From the NCBI GenBank assembly GCA_022571515.1, contig JACZXQ010000004.1, forward strand, positions 1-64,000: a stretch of DNA of 64,000 bases, written 5' to 3'. This document shows, one piece after another, positions 25,401-33,685 of this stretch; the stretch's first letter is position 1; every line of letters starts with the position of its first letter. Below the pieces are notes generated by a model. It made no database searches and was not told the DNA's origin. It saw only the letters and a list, made by a program, of their open reading frames with translations. Source of the stretch: Gemmatimonadota bacterium. Lineage in GTDB: Bacteria > Gemmatimonadota > Gemmatimonadetes > Longimicrobiales > Gaopeijiaceae. Made by a program: the position numbers and the translations under genes.

Positions 25401-28298
25401 ATGCACGCTGAACCACCTGGGGCGCCGCCTCACCCACCATCGACCGAGTCTCCCGTCGACGGATCGCACTCCGAGCCAAGCCAAGCTTCGCCCTTCTTTC
25501 GTGAATTGGCGGACCACCTACCCATCCCTGCCATCCTGCTCGACGGACAGGGGAAGTTTCTACGCCAGAACACCGCCCACCGCGCAACTCTGGGGTACAC
25601 GGACGAGACCCTGGCCGAGCGTGGCCCCGCCACCTACATGGGCGACGATCATTTCGAAGCGATCCGTAATGATCTCACCCGTACCGGGAGCCACCGAGGG
25701 TCCCTGGTATGCCGAACGGCTGCGGGACGAAGCATATCCCTCGATGTCTCGGCCTTCGCGGCCGTTGGCCCCGAGAACGACGGTCCGCTATGGGTCCTCC
25801 TCCTCCGGCACGCCTCGGTCCGACCCCATGTGGAGCACGAGTTGGAACGGTCCCTCTCACTCCTTCAAGCGACCCTCGATTCCACAGCGGACGGCCTGCT
25901 GGTAGTGGACCACGAGGGTCGGATCATGAACTTCAACAAGCGGCTCTCCAAGATCTGGGATACGCCCCCGCCGGAAGCCCTGGAGGCGGACGACACCGAG
26001 CCCATGGAGTTCATCCTCGACCGTCTCGTGAATCCCGAGGACTTGCGCGCGACTTTACGGACCCTGACCAAGAAGCCAAAACGGAAAGCCTCTGGCCGGT
26101 TGGAGCTGAAGGATGGCCGCACTATCGAGCACTACTCCCGGCCGCAGAAGGTGGGGGCCGAGATCGTAGGGAGGGTGTGGAGTTTCCGGGACGTGACCGA
26201 GCAGATCCGCGTTCAGGAGGCGTTGCGAGAGGGAGAGGAGCGCTACCGCAAACTCTTCCACAACTCGAGGCAGGCGATCTACGTCACGGACGCGATCGGG
26301 AATTTCATCGACGTGAACGAGGCCGCACTGGACATCATGCGGTGTACGCGCGACGAACTCTTCGGCATGCACGCCCGTGATTTCTGGACCGACCGAGACG
26401 AGCGCGCGCGTTTCCGTGAAGCCCTAGAGAAAACGGGGACCGTACGCAACTTCGAAGGTCGACTCAAGCGGTTGAACGGTACCGAAATGGACTGCCTGCT
26501 CACCACAACGGCGCAGTATGACTCCCATGGCGAACTCGTCGGATACCAGGGCATTCTCGACGATATCAGTGAGCGGAAGCGGGCCCAGGTCGCACTGAGA
26601 TCGAGCGAGAAGTACTTCCGGTCCCTCATCGAGAACGCGCTCGACACGATTACGATCCTCGACCGTGAGGGTGTGATCCGCTACCAGAGCCCTTCGGTAC
26701 ACCGCGTGCTTGGCTACGACCCGGGTGAACTCGTCGGCAAACCTGTGTTCGACTACATCCACCCGGAGGATCGCGGAGACGCTGTCAAAGCGTTGGCCCG
26801 TATCATGGCGACTCCAGGCGAGAGCAGCGACATTAACCTGCGCTTCCTTCACATGGACGGAGGTTGGCGCCACATGGAGGCAGTGGGGCGCAACCTTCTC
26901 GACGACCCGGTCGTGCGGGGCGTGGTCATCAATGCACGCGATGCCACGGTCCGCCGGGAGGCAGAAGAGCGGCTCCTCCATGACGCATTTCACGACAAGC
27001 TCACAGGGCTCCCAAATCGCGCGCTGCTCCTCGACCGCCTGAATCAGATGCTGGCTCGGTCGAAGCGTACCGGCAAAGCCGACTTCGCCGTCCTGTTCCT
27101 GGACTTGGACCGCTTCAAGCTCATCAATGACAGTCTCGGCCACATGATCGGTGACCAGATGCTGATCTTGGTAGCGCACCGCCTCGAAGCCTGCTTGAGG
27201 CCGGGCGACACCGTGGCCAGGCTGGGTGGCGACGAGTTCACGATGGTGCTCGATGGCACGCACGACGAGGAAGAGGCTACGCGCATCGCCAATCGTGTGC
27301 ACGAAGCGATGCGCCAGCCGATCATCCTCGAAGGGCACGAGGTCTTCACTGCAGTGAGCATCGGAATCGCGCCGGGCTCCCTCACCTACGAGTCCGCTGA
27401 AGAGATTCTCAGGGACGCAGATCTCGCCATGTATCGCGCGAAGTCCCTCGGCAAGGACCGCCACATCGTGTTCGATGATTCGATGCACGCCGACGCGATG
27501 GCAGTGCTGCGCCTCGAAAGTGAGTTGAGAAAGGCGATTGAAGGCCAAGAGTTTCGGCTCTTCTACCAACCCATCGTTGCACTGGAAACCAATGTGGTCA
27601 CCAGCTTCGAGGCACTCCTGCGATGGGAACATCCAGAGCGTGGCCTGCTGTTTCCAAAGGAATTCCTCTCGGTGGCCGAGGAAACCCAGATCATCATTCC
27701 GCTGGGATGGTGGGTGCTGGAAGAGACGATTCGCCAAGTTGCAGAGTGGGAAAGGGAGTTCAAGGTCCACGACGATCTCGCCGTGCACGTCAACCTGTCC
27801 GGGCTGCAATTGACCCAGGGCGACCTCATCCCTGGCCTGCGCGACATGCTCGAGAAGTACAACGTGCCCGGGCACCGGCTCAACCTCGAGTTGACCGAGG
27901 GCATCATCATGGAAAAGGCCGAGGCGGCGATCCGCACGCTGCACCGGTTGAAGGAACTGGGCCTGCAGTTGTCCATCGACGACTTTGGTACCGGCTATTC
28001 GTCTCTCACCTACCTTCACCGGTTTCCCACCCAGCACGTCAAGCTGGACCGGACGTTTGTGGCGAACATGGACCTCGACGAGTCGAGCGGTATCGTCCGT
28101 ACCATCATCGATCTCGCGCACGACCTGGGCATGCGCGTCGTGGCGAAGGGCATCGAAAACCTGGGCCAGGCGGAGAAACTGACCGAAATGAACTGCGAAG
28201 CCGGCCAGGGCTTCTACTTTGGGCAGGCCGTGCCGGCGGATGAAGCGCGGAAGCTCATCGGCGAGACACTGCCCCGGCGCACCAAGACGACGCCCTAG
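25401..28298 (+). CDS. Multi-PAS GGDEF-EAL cyclic-di-GMP signalling protein
   Basis: The ATG at 25401 gives 965 residues; the frame extends to a GTG inside the CIRCE box, but that stretch looks non-coding. Order: four PAS-like sensor domains (about 35-150, 165-280, 285-395, 410-520), GGDEF (about 525-690; intact GGDEF near 608 with an RxxD inhibitory site RPGD five residues before it), then EAL (about 705-960). The EAL domain keeps EALLRW, NLS, ELTE, DDFGTG and KLD. At residue 916 the usual AEGVE reads AKGIE, replacing the Glu used as general base in studied EAL phosphodiesterases. Cyclase activity is likely; phosphodiesterase activity is doubtful. No membrane segment is seen. Confidence 0.93.
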   Translation: MHAEPPGAPPHPPSTESPVDGSHSEPSQASPFFRELADHLPIPAILLDGQGKFLRQNTAHRATLGYTDETLAERGPATYMGDDHFEAIRNDLTRTGSHRGSLVCRTAAGRSISLDVSAFAAVGPENDGPLWVLLLRHASVRPHVEHELERSLSLLQATLDSTADGLLVVDHEGRIMNFNKRLSKIWDTPPPEALEADDTEPMEFILDRLVNPEDLRATLRTLTKKPKRKASGRLELKDGRTIEHYSRPQKVGAEIVGRVWSFRDVTEQIRVQEALREGEERYRKLFHNSRQAIYVTDAIGNFIDVNEAALDIMRCTRDELFGMHARDFWTDRDERARFREALEKTGTVRNFEGRLKRLNGTEMDCLLTTTAQYDSHGELVGYQGILDDISERKRAQVALRSSEKYFRSLIENALDTITILDREGVIRYQSPSVHRVLGYDPGELVGKPVFDYIHPEDRGDAVKALARIMATPGESSDINLRFLHMDGGWRHMEAVGRNLLDDPVVRGVVINARDATVRREAEERLLHDAFHDKLTGLPNRALLLDRLNQMLARSKRTGKADFAVLFLDLDRFKLINDSLGHMIGDQMLILVAHRLEACLRPGDTVARLGGDEFTMVLDGTHDEEEATRIANRVHEAMRQPIILEGHEVFTAVSIGIAPGSLTYESAEEILRDADLAMYRAKSLGKDRHIVFDDSMHADAMAVLRLESELRKAIEGQEFRLFYQPIVALETNVVTSFEALLRWEHPERGLLFPKEFLSVAEETQIIIPLGWWVLEETIRQVAEWEREFKVHDDLAVHVNLSGLQLTQGDLIPGLRDMLEKYNVPGHRLNLELTEGIIMEKAEAAIRTLHRLKELGLQLSIDDFGTGYSSLTYLHRFPTQHVKLDRTFVANMDLDESSGIVRTIIDLAHDLGMRVVAKGIENLGQAEKLTEMNCEAGQGFYFGQAVPADEARKLIGETLPRRTKTTP

Positions 28299-28343
28299 GG
28301 AAGCTCTCCCCAGAGATTGGCGCGACCCTCCGAGGCCGACAAG

Positions 28344-29129
28344 TCAAACCTCGCCGGCAAAATGACGGCCCGCGAGCGCCAAGCCATAGAGGGTGAGAAA
28401 CGGCTCGACCCGGTCCACGGTGGCGCAGTGAGGACCGACGATCTCCGAGTATCCTCCGGTTGCCACAACCAGAGCGTCGGGCCTCCCCCATTCGTCTCGG
28501 ATCCGGCCGACCACCCCGTCGACGGCGTCGATGGCCGAGTAGAACACACCGCTCTGGATGCACGTCTCGGTCCGGCGGCCGATGACCCGCTCTGGAGGTT
28601 CCAGCTCGACCGTCGGTAACTTGGCCGTCTTACTCCCCAACCCATCAAGGCCAGCCTGGATCCCCTGCGAGATCACGCCGCCGATGAACGTGCCGTCCCC
28701 GGTGATACAGTCGTAGGTAGTAGCGGTCCCAAGATCGACGGCGATGGTGTCCCGCCCGTAAAGCTTGCTGGCAGCTAGAGTGTTCGCGATGCGATCCGCG
28801 CCGACCGTCTTGGGCTCCTCCACGTCGAGCCGGATCGGGAGATCCTCCTCGCCCGACAGGATCCAAGTGTCCTCGACAACCATACGCGAGAGTGCGGCGT
28901 GCAATACCGGCGTCTGGGCGGGCACGACGGAACCGATCACCGCGCGTCGCAGACCGTCGTCCGCCTTGCCGGCCCGCTCGAGCAGCGATCGCAGGAGGAG
29001 CTCATACTCGTCGGCCGTTCTCGGCACGCCCGTGGCGAGCCTCCAGTGCGATACGACCTCCAGATCGCCCTCGCGCGGAACGAGGCCCAAAACGGTCTCG
29101 GTGTTACCTACGTCAACCACAAGATCCAT
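28344..29129 (-). CDS. coaX: Type III pantothenate kinase
   Basis: It phosphorylates pantothenate, the first step of coenzyme A synthesis. The 261-residue ASKHA-fold protein has DVGNTETVLGL near the start, PKTVGADRIANTLAA, AVDLGTATTYDCI and GGVISQGIQAGLDGL. ATG at 29129 is preferred because GGGAG lies 8 nt upstream; a GTG five codons earlier has no ribosome site. It is the last gene of the secD-to-coaX run and converges with the GGDEF-EAL gene. Confidence 0.94.
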   Translation of the reverse strand: MDLVVDVGNTETVLGLVPREGDLEVVSHWRLATGVPRTADEYELLLRSLLERAGKADDGLRRAVIGSVVPAQTPVLHAALSRMVVEDTWILSGEEDLPIRLDVEEPKTVGADRIANTLAASKLYGRDTIAVDLGTATTYDCITGDGTFIGGVISQGIQAGLDGLGSKTAKLPTVELEPPERVIGRRTETCIQSGVFYSAIDAVDGVVGRIRDEWGRPDALVVATGGYSEIVGPHCATVDRVEPFLTLYGLALAGRHFAGEV

Positions 29130-29162
29130 GCGTGTCACTCCCACTTCACGAACGTTCGATCG

Positions 29163-29954
29163 TCACGATCGTTCTATAACGGTAACGCTCCCGGCCACGA
29201 GCCGGCGCTCCGGAACCCCCTCCCCGCCGACGATCAGAGCACCATCGGGTGCTACCCCCAACACGGTTCCCTCGGCGCCCGAGACGTCCCGGACCCGCGT
29301 ACCACGAAGCGCATCCAGGCTCGCCACCTCCTCGGCCAAATCACCCTCCAGCAACGTCGGAACGGGTGCCGCCAAACGCCTCAGCTCTCCGAGGATCCTG
29401 CCCGCCAGTACCGACAGGCTCACTTCGCCGTGCAGGGCAAGCTCTATGGAGATGACGTGATCGCGAAGAGCCATCGGAAAGTCCTCGGGGCGCTGCCGTA
29501 CGTTGACGCCGATCCCCACGACAATCCCATCCCCCCCGACACCTTCACACAGAATTCCACACACCTTACGCCCTCCAAGCTGTACATCGTTCGGCCACTT
29601 GAGGCTTGGCTCGGCCTCGGGCCGGACCATCCGAATCGCACGGCATACCGCCACGCCCGCGAGGATCGGGAGCAGTCCGTGCGACCCCTGCGATTCGGGG
29701 CGAATCAGAACAGACATCCACAAGCCGAGCCCTGCCGGAGAACTCCAGGACCGCCCCCCCCTCCCCCGGCCCGCAGTCTGTTCCCTGGCGATCACAGACG
29801 TGAAGGCCGGCGCGCCCAGGTCGGCCATTTCTCTGCAGCGGTCGTTGGTGGAGGCCAGGCTGTCGTACGCCTCCAATCGGGGAATACCCCAGGCTCGCTC
29901 CCACGCCTCGACCACCTTGTCTTCCCAGATCGCCAGGCCAGGCCGGGGGTCCAT
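29163..29954 (-). CDS. birA: Biotin--[acetyl-CoA-carboxylase] ligase (no DNA-binding domain)
   Basis: It attaches biotin to carboxylase carrier proteins via biotinyl-AMP. The 263-residue protein has DSLASTNDRCRE, the adenylate-binding AGRGRGGRSWSSP loop, LKWPNDVQLGGRKVCGIL, and the C-terminal SH3-like domain. There is no N-terminal helix-turn-helix, so it is the monofunctional type and not a repressor. The ATG at 29954 overlaps the nadC TGA (TGATG). Next to coaX, as in several phyla. Confidence 0.94.
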   Translation of the reverse strand: MDPRPGLAIWEDKVVEAWERAWGIPRLEAYDSLASTNDRCREMADLGAPAFTSVIAREQTAGRGRGGRSWSSPAGLGLWMSVLIRPESQGSHGLLPILAGVAVCRAIRMVRPEAEPSLKWPNDVQLGGRKVCGILCEGVGGDGIVVGIGVNVRQRPEDFPMALRDHVISIELALHGEVSLSVLAGRILGELRRLAAPVPTLLEGDLAEEVASLDALRGTRVRDVSGAEGTVLGVAPDGALIVGGEGVPERRLVAGSVTVIERS

Positions 29955-30805
29955 CAAGATCTCACCTGAAGTGAAAAGTCCGCCGCCGCGGCCGAGTGCG
30001 TGAGCGCACCCACGCTGATCAAGTCGACTCCCGTCTCAGCCACCTCGAGCACCGTGTCCAGCGTCACATTGCCGGAAGCCTCCAAGGTCACGCTCTCGCC
30101 GACCCTCTCTCTCACGAGCGCGACCGCCTCCCGAAGCCCGTCGGGAGTCATGTTGTCCAGGAGAATTCGCTTCACTCCCGCCTCGAGCGCCTCTTCCAGT
30201 TCCTCTCCGGTGTGCACCTCCACTTCGACGGGAAGTCCAACGTTGTTCATCCGGACCCGCTCGATCGCGGCGGTGAGTCCCCCGGCGACCGCGATGTGGT
30301 TGTCCTTCACGAGGACCATGTCGTCGAGGCCCATGCGGTGGTTGGAGCCTCCGCCGGCGCGTACCGCCATCTTCTCGAGGGCCCGCCATCCCGGCGTGGT
30401 CTTCCGTGTGTCGACGATACGGGCACCGGTACCCTCCACACGAGACACGAAGGCCCGCGTGAGCGTGGCGATGCCCGACAACCTGCCGAGAAAATTCAGG
30501 GCTGTGCGTTCGGCCGTGAGCAAGGACCGGGTGGGCCCCGCAATCACCATCACGACATCGCCCACTTCGATTTCCTCCGAATCGTCGGTCCTGAGCTCCA
30601 CGGACAGGTCCGCATCGACGGCCCGGAAGACTTCGGCCGCCACGGCCAGGCCTGCCACGGTCAACCGCTGCTTGGCTACGATGACCGCCTCGGAGCGCGA
30701 CTCGGCAGGGACCGTCCATTCGGATGTCCGGTCGCCGTCGCCGACGTCCTCCGAGAGGGCCGCCTCGATGAGCGCCATGGCATTCGCCATCTCCAGGGTC
30801 GTCAC
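29954..30805 (-). CDS. nadC: Nicotinate-nucleotide pyrophosphorylase (carboxylating)
   Basis: It converts quinolinate and PRPP to nicotinate mononucleotide in NAD synthesis. The 283-residue protein has EDVGDGDRTSEW, RTALNFLGRLSGIATLT, VDTRKTTPGWRALEK, GGGSNHRMGLDDMVLVKDNH, and EASGNV near the end. The GTG at 30805 overlaps the uppP TGA as GTGA and gives standard length; later ATGs at 30790 would also keep the fold. Confidence 0.96.
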   Translation of the reverse strand: MTTLEMANAMALIEAALSEDVGDGDRTSEWTVPAESRSEAVIVAKQRLTVAGLAVAAEVFRAVDADLSVELRTDDSEEIEVGDVVMVIAGPTRSLLTAERTALNFLGRLSGIATLTRAFVSRVEGTGARIVDTRKTTPGWRALEKMAVRAGGGSNHRMGLDDMVLVKDNHIAVAGGLTAAIERVRMNNVGLPVEVEVHTGEELEEALEAGVKRILLDNMTPDGLREAVALVRERVGESVTLEASGNVTLDTVLEVAETGVDLISVGALTHSAAAADFSLQVRS

Positions 30806-31593
30806 GCGGTCAGCACCACGGCGGCCAACACCGCGATCCCCAGACCCCACATGTAGTAAGCGAAGCGATGGAATGACTTATTGGCCAGCACCGCAACGAA
30901 CGCACGGATGGCCACCACACCCACTATCGCCGCCAAACCCGCGCCTACCACCAGGGGCGCCCCGCTCACCGGGGCCGACCCGGCCAGTATTTCGGGGGCC
31001 TGGAGCACCGCGGCTCCAGCGATAGCGGGTATCGACATGAGGAAGGAAAAAGCGGCGGCCTCACGGGCCTCCAATCCGAGCCATAAGGCGACCACCACGG
31101 TGGTTCCCGAACGCGAGATCCCCGGCACGAGCGCGAACGCCTGAGCCAGGCCGATCAGCCCCGCCTCCTTCGCGCCGGGAGCGGTCTTCCGGTCGTCGCG
31201 CTGCTGCGCCGAGCGTGCGCTCCACAGGAGGGCGCCCGTGACCAGGAAGGCTACGCCAGTGATCCACGTCGAATCGAACAGGCCCTCTACCACGCTTCTG
31301 AACGCGACCCCCGCGACCGCCGCAGGTACCGTCGCAAGTGCCAGGAGTCCGAGATACCGCCAGGCTGCTCCCTCGCGTTTGGCCGCACCCACGGCCAGCC
31401 CGACCAGCCGGTCCCGGTAGACCACCACGACCGATAGGAGTGTCGCGACGTGAACGGCCACCTCGAACGCAACTCCCGGAAGCTCGAGACCCAGAATGGC
31501 CTGCCCGATCACGAGATGGCCTGAGCTCGACACCGGCAAGAACTCGGTCGCGCCCTGCAGAACCCCGAGAAGCGCAGCCTCCCAGGAGTTCAT
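30802..31593 (-). CDS. uppP: Undecaprenyl-diphosphate phosphatase
   Basis: This integral membrane enzyme recycles the lipid carrier for peptidoglycan and other envelope polymers. The 263-residue BacA-type protein has GATEFLPVSSSGHLVIGQ near the N-terminus, PGISRSGTTVVVALWLG in the middle, and about eight hydrophobic segments. ATG at 31593 overlaps the bshA TGA as ATGA. Confidence 0.96.
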   Translation of the reverse strand: MNSWEAALLGVLQGATEFLPVSSSGHLVIGQAILGLELPGVAFEVAVHVATLLSVVVVYRDRLVGLAVGAAKREGAAWRYLGLLALATVPAAVAGVAFRSVVEGLFDSTWITGVAFLVTGALLWSARSAQQRDDRKTAPGAKEAGLIGLAQAFALVPGISRSGTTVVVALWLGLEAREAAAFSFLMSIPAIAGAAVLQAPEILAGSAPVSGAPLVVGAGLAAIVGVVAIRAFVAVLANKSFHRFAYYMWGLGIAVLAAVVLTA

Positions 31594-32726
31594 CCAGGTA
31601 CCCCTGCCCCGAGAATCGACTCGTAGTAACGCTCGTATGCCGGGACGATCTGTTCAGACGAAAACCGCTCGAGAGCGAGCTGGCGCCCGGCGGCGGAGAA
31701 GCGCTTCCAGACCGTCTGGTCGCCGAGGATCTCGAGCGCCCCTTCAGCCATGGCTTCCGTGTCACCGCTCTCGAACAGGTAGCCGGCCTCACCGTGCGGT
31801 ACAACCTCAGGTAACCCTCCGACGCGCGAGGCCACGACCGGCGCACCCGAGGCCATCGCCTCGAGGGCTACAAGCCCGAAGGATTCTGACTCGCTCGGGA
31901 GCAGAAACAGGTCGGCGCACGGCAACAGCTCCTCCACCGAAGCATGCTTGCCAAGAAAGACCACGCTGTCGGCAACACCCAATTCCTCCGCCCGCTCCTT
32001 CGCCTGAGGCCGGTCCGGACCGTCTCCGATCATCACCAGTCGGGCCGGAATACGACTCGCCACCTTGGCGTAGATCTCAACCACGTCGGTCACCCGTTTC
32101 ACAGGGCGGAAGTTCGAGATGTGCATGAGAATTTTTTCGCCACCAGGCGCCAAGCTATGGCGGTGACAGGGCTCCCGGCCGGGGCGGTAGATCTCGGTGT
32201 CCACGAAGTTGGGGATCATCTCGATCCGGTCGGCCGGCACTCCGAAGTCCCGCACCGTCTGCTCCTTCAGGAACGATGACACAGCGGTGATACCGTCCGA
32301 CTTGAGAATCGAGAAACGCGTGATGGTGTGGAAGGACGGATGCAGCCCAACCAATGTGATATCCGTGCCATGCAACGTCGTAACGATCGGTAGGCTGGCC
32401 CCTTGGAGCATCTCCCGGGCAATCCAGGCCGAAGTCGCATGGGGGATCGCGTAATGGACGTGGATCAGGTCGAGGTCGTGCTTGGCGGCGGCATCGTGTA
32501 ACGCCACCGCCAGGGCCAGCGAGTACGGCGGGTGTTCGAAGAGCGGATAATGCTCCATCTCGACTTCGTGAAAGAAGACCCGCTCGCTAAAACGGTCCAG
32601 GCGAAACGGCTGCGCGTACGAGATGAAGTGGATCTCGTGACCCCGCTGCGCCAACTGCATCCCCAGTTCGGTGGCAATCGCACCTGACCCGCCGAAAGTC
32701 GGATGGCAAGCAATCCCGATCTTCAC
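31590..32726 (-). CDS. bshA: N-acetyl-alpha-D-glucosaminyl L-malate synthase BshA
   Basis: It is a GT4 glycosyltransferase for the first step of bacillithiol synthesis, joining GlcNAc to L-malate. The 378-residue protein begins KIGIACHPTFGGSGAIATELG and has EHYPLFEHPPYSLALA, HVHYAIPHATSAW, LHGTDITLVG, and the C-terminal ESFGLVALEAMASGAPVVASRVGGLPEV, a pattern specific to BshA. bshB and bshC are not in the window. Start GTG overlaps the miaA TGA. Confidence 0.93.
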   Translation of the reverse strand: MKIGIACHPTFGGSGAIATELGMQLAQRGHEIHFISYAQPFRLDRFSERVFFHEVEMEHYPLFEHPPYSLALAVALHDAAAKHDLDLIHVHYAIPHATSAWIAREMLQGASLPIVTTLHGTDITLVGLHPSFHTITRFSILKSDGITAVSSFLKEQTVRDFGVPADRIEMIPNFVDTEIYRPGREPCHRHSLAPGGEKILMHISNFRPVKRVTDVVEIYAKVASRIPARLVMIGDGPDRPQAKERAEELGVADSVVFLGKHASVEELLPCADLFLLPSESESFGLVALEAMASGAPVVASRVGGLPEVVPHGEAGYLFESGDTEAMAEGALEILGDQTVWKRFSAAGRQLALERFSSEQIVPAYERYYESILGAGVPG

Positions 32727-33685
32727 GTCCCACCTCCCGCTGCTGTCACATTGTCCTCAACCATCCCGCTCCATGCGGCCACTACGATCTCCACCTGCTC
32801 CTCGATTGCCTGCATGCCATCAACGTGTACCACATCGTCCGGAAGTTGATGCCGGAACCAAGTCATCTGCCGTCTGGCGTAGCGCTTCGTTGCCCTACTC
32901 ATGTCTTCCAGCGCCTCCTCCAGCGTACATTCTTCACCCAGGTATCGTCCGATCTCCCGATATCCCGTACCGGTCATGCCAGGGTCGTCCGGGCCGTAGC
33001 CGGCGGCAATCAACTGCTCCACTTCGCCTACCAACCCCGCCTTCAGCATCCGGACGATTCGGGCATCGATGCGTTCGTCGAGCTCCTCCCGGGGGAGCTC
33101 GAGAACCACGACAACCCCCGCCATGGGTTCGGCCTCGGGCGCGCCGTACTCATGCCACCACGAGAGCGGCCTGCCCGTGAGCAGCGGCACCTCCACTGTG
33201 CGAGCCAAGCGCTGGGGCCCACCCTCTGCTGCCAAGTCGGCGCGGTCCGGATCAAGTACTCGCGCCCAGCGCTCTAGTTTCGCCCGCTCGAACGAGGTCA
33301 GGTGCCGGCGTAGCCGCTCTCGGCGCCCGGCGTCGACTTCGGGTTGGTCGAAGATCGGGTCGGTGAGGGCTCGCAAGAAGAAGCCCGTCCCACCCGTCAG
33401 GACGGGCACTCGCCCCCGCGTCCGGATGTCTGCGATCCACCTGCGGGCGTTGCGGGCGTACTCCACCGCGCTATAGGTCTCTCCGGGATCCTTCAGGTCG
33501 AGTCCGAAATGCGGGATGGCCTTCCGTTCCGCCTCCGGCAGCTTGTCGGTGGCGATGTCCATCCCTCGATAGACCTGCCGGGAGTCCATCGAGATGATCT
33601 CGCCTTCCAGGACCTCGGCGACGCGTAGCGAGAGGGCCGTCTTCCCCGATGTGGTCGGCCCCGTGATCGCCAGGAACTCGCTCAA
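32723..33685 (-). CDS. miaA: tRNA dimethylallyltransferase
   Basis: It adds a dimethylallyl group to A37 of tRNAs reading UNN codons, so it consumes the isoprenoid precursor DMAPP. The 320-residue protein has the P-loop GPTTSGKTALS, ISMDSRQVYRGMDIATDK, VLTGGTGFFLRALTD, and TKRYARRQMTWFRH. The start is TTG at 33685, overlapping the mutL TGA as TTGA, the only TTG start assigned in this window. Confidence 0.96.
   Translation of the reverse strand: MSEFLAITGPTTSGKTALSLRVAEVLEGEIISMDSRQVYRGMDIATDKLPEAERKAIPHFGLDLKDPGETYSAVEYARNARRWIADIRTRGRVPVLTGGTGFFLRALTDPIFDQPEVDAGRRERLRRHLTSFERAKLERWARVLDPDRADLAAEGGPQRLARTVEVPLLTGRPLSWWHEYGAPEAEPMAGVVVVLELPREELDERIDARIVRMLKAGLVGEVEQLIAAGYGPDDPGMTGTGYREIGRYLGEECTLEEALEDMSRATKRYARRQMTWFRHQLPDDVVHVDGMQAIEEQVEIVVAAWSGMVEDNVTAAGGGT

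Noticed and set aside
26424-28121. Minus-strand open frame of 565 codons
   Set aside because: It is antisense to the GGDEF-EAL gene, whose motifs are unambiguous; the reverse product is His/Gln/Val-rich without domains.
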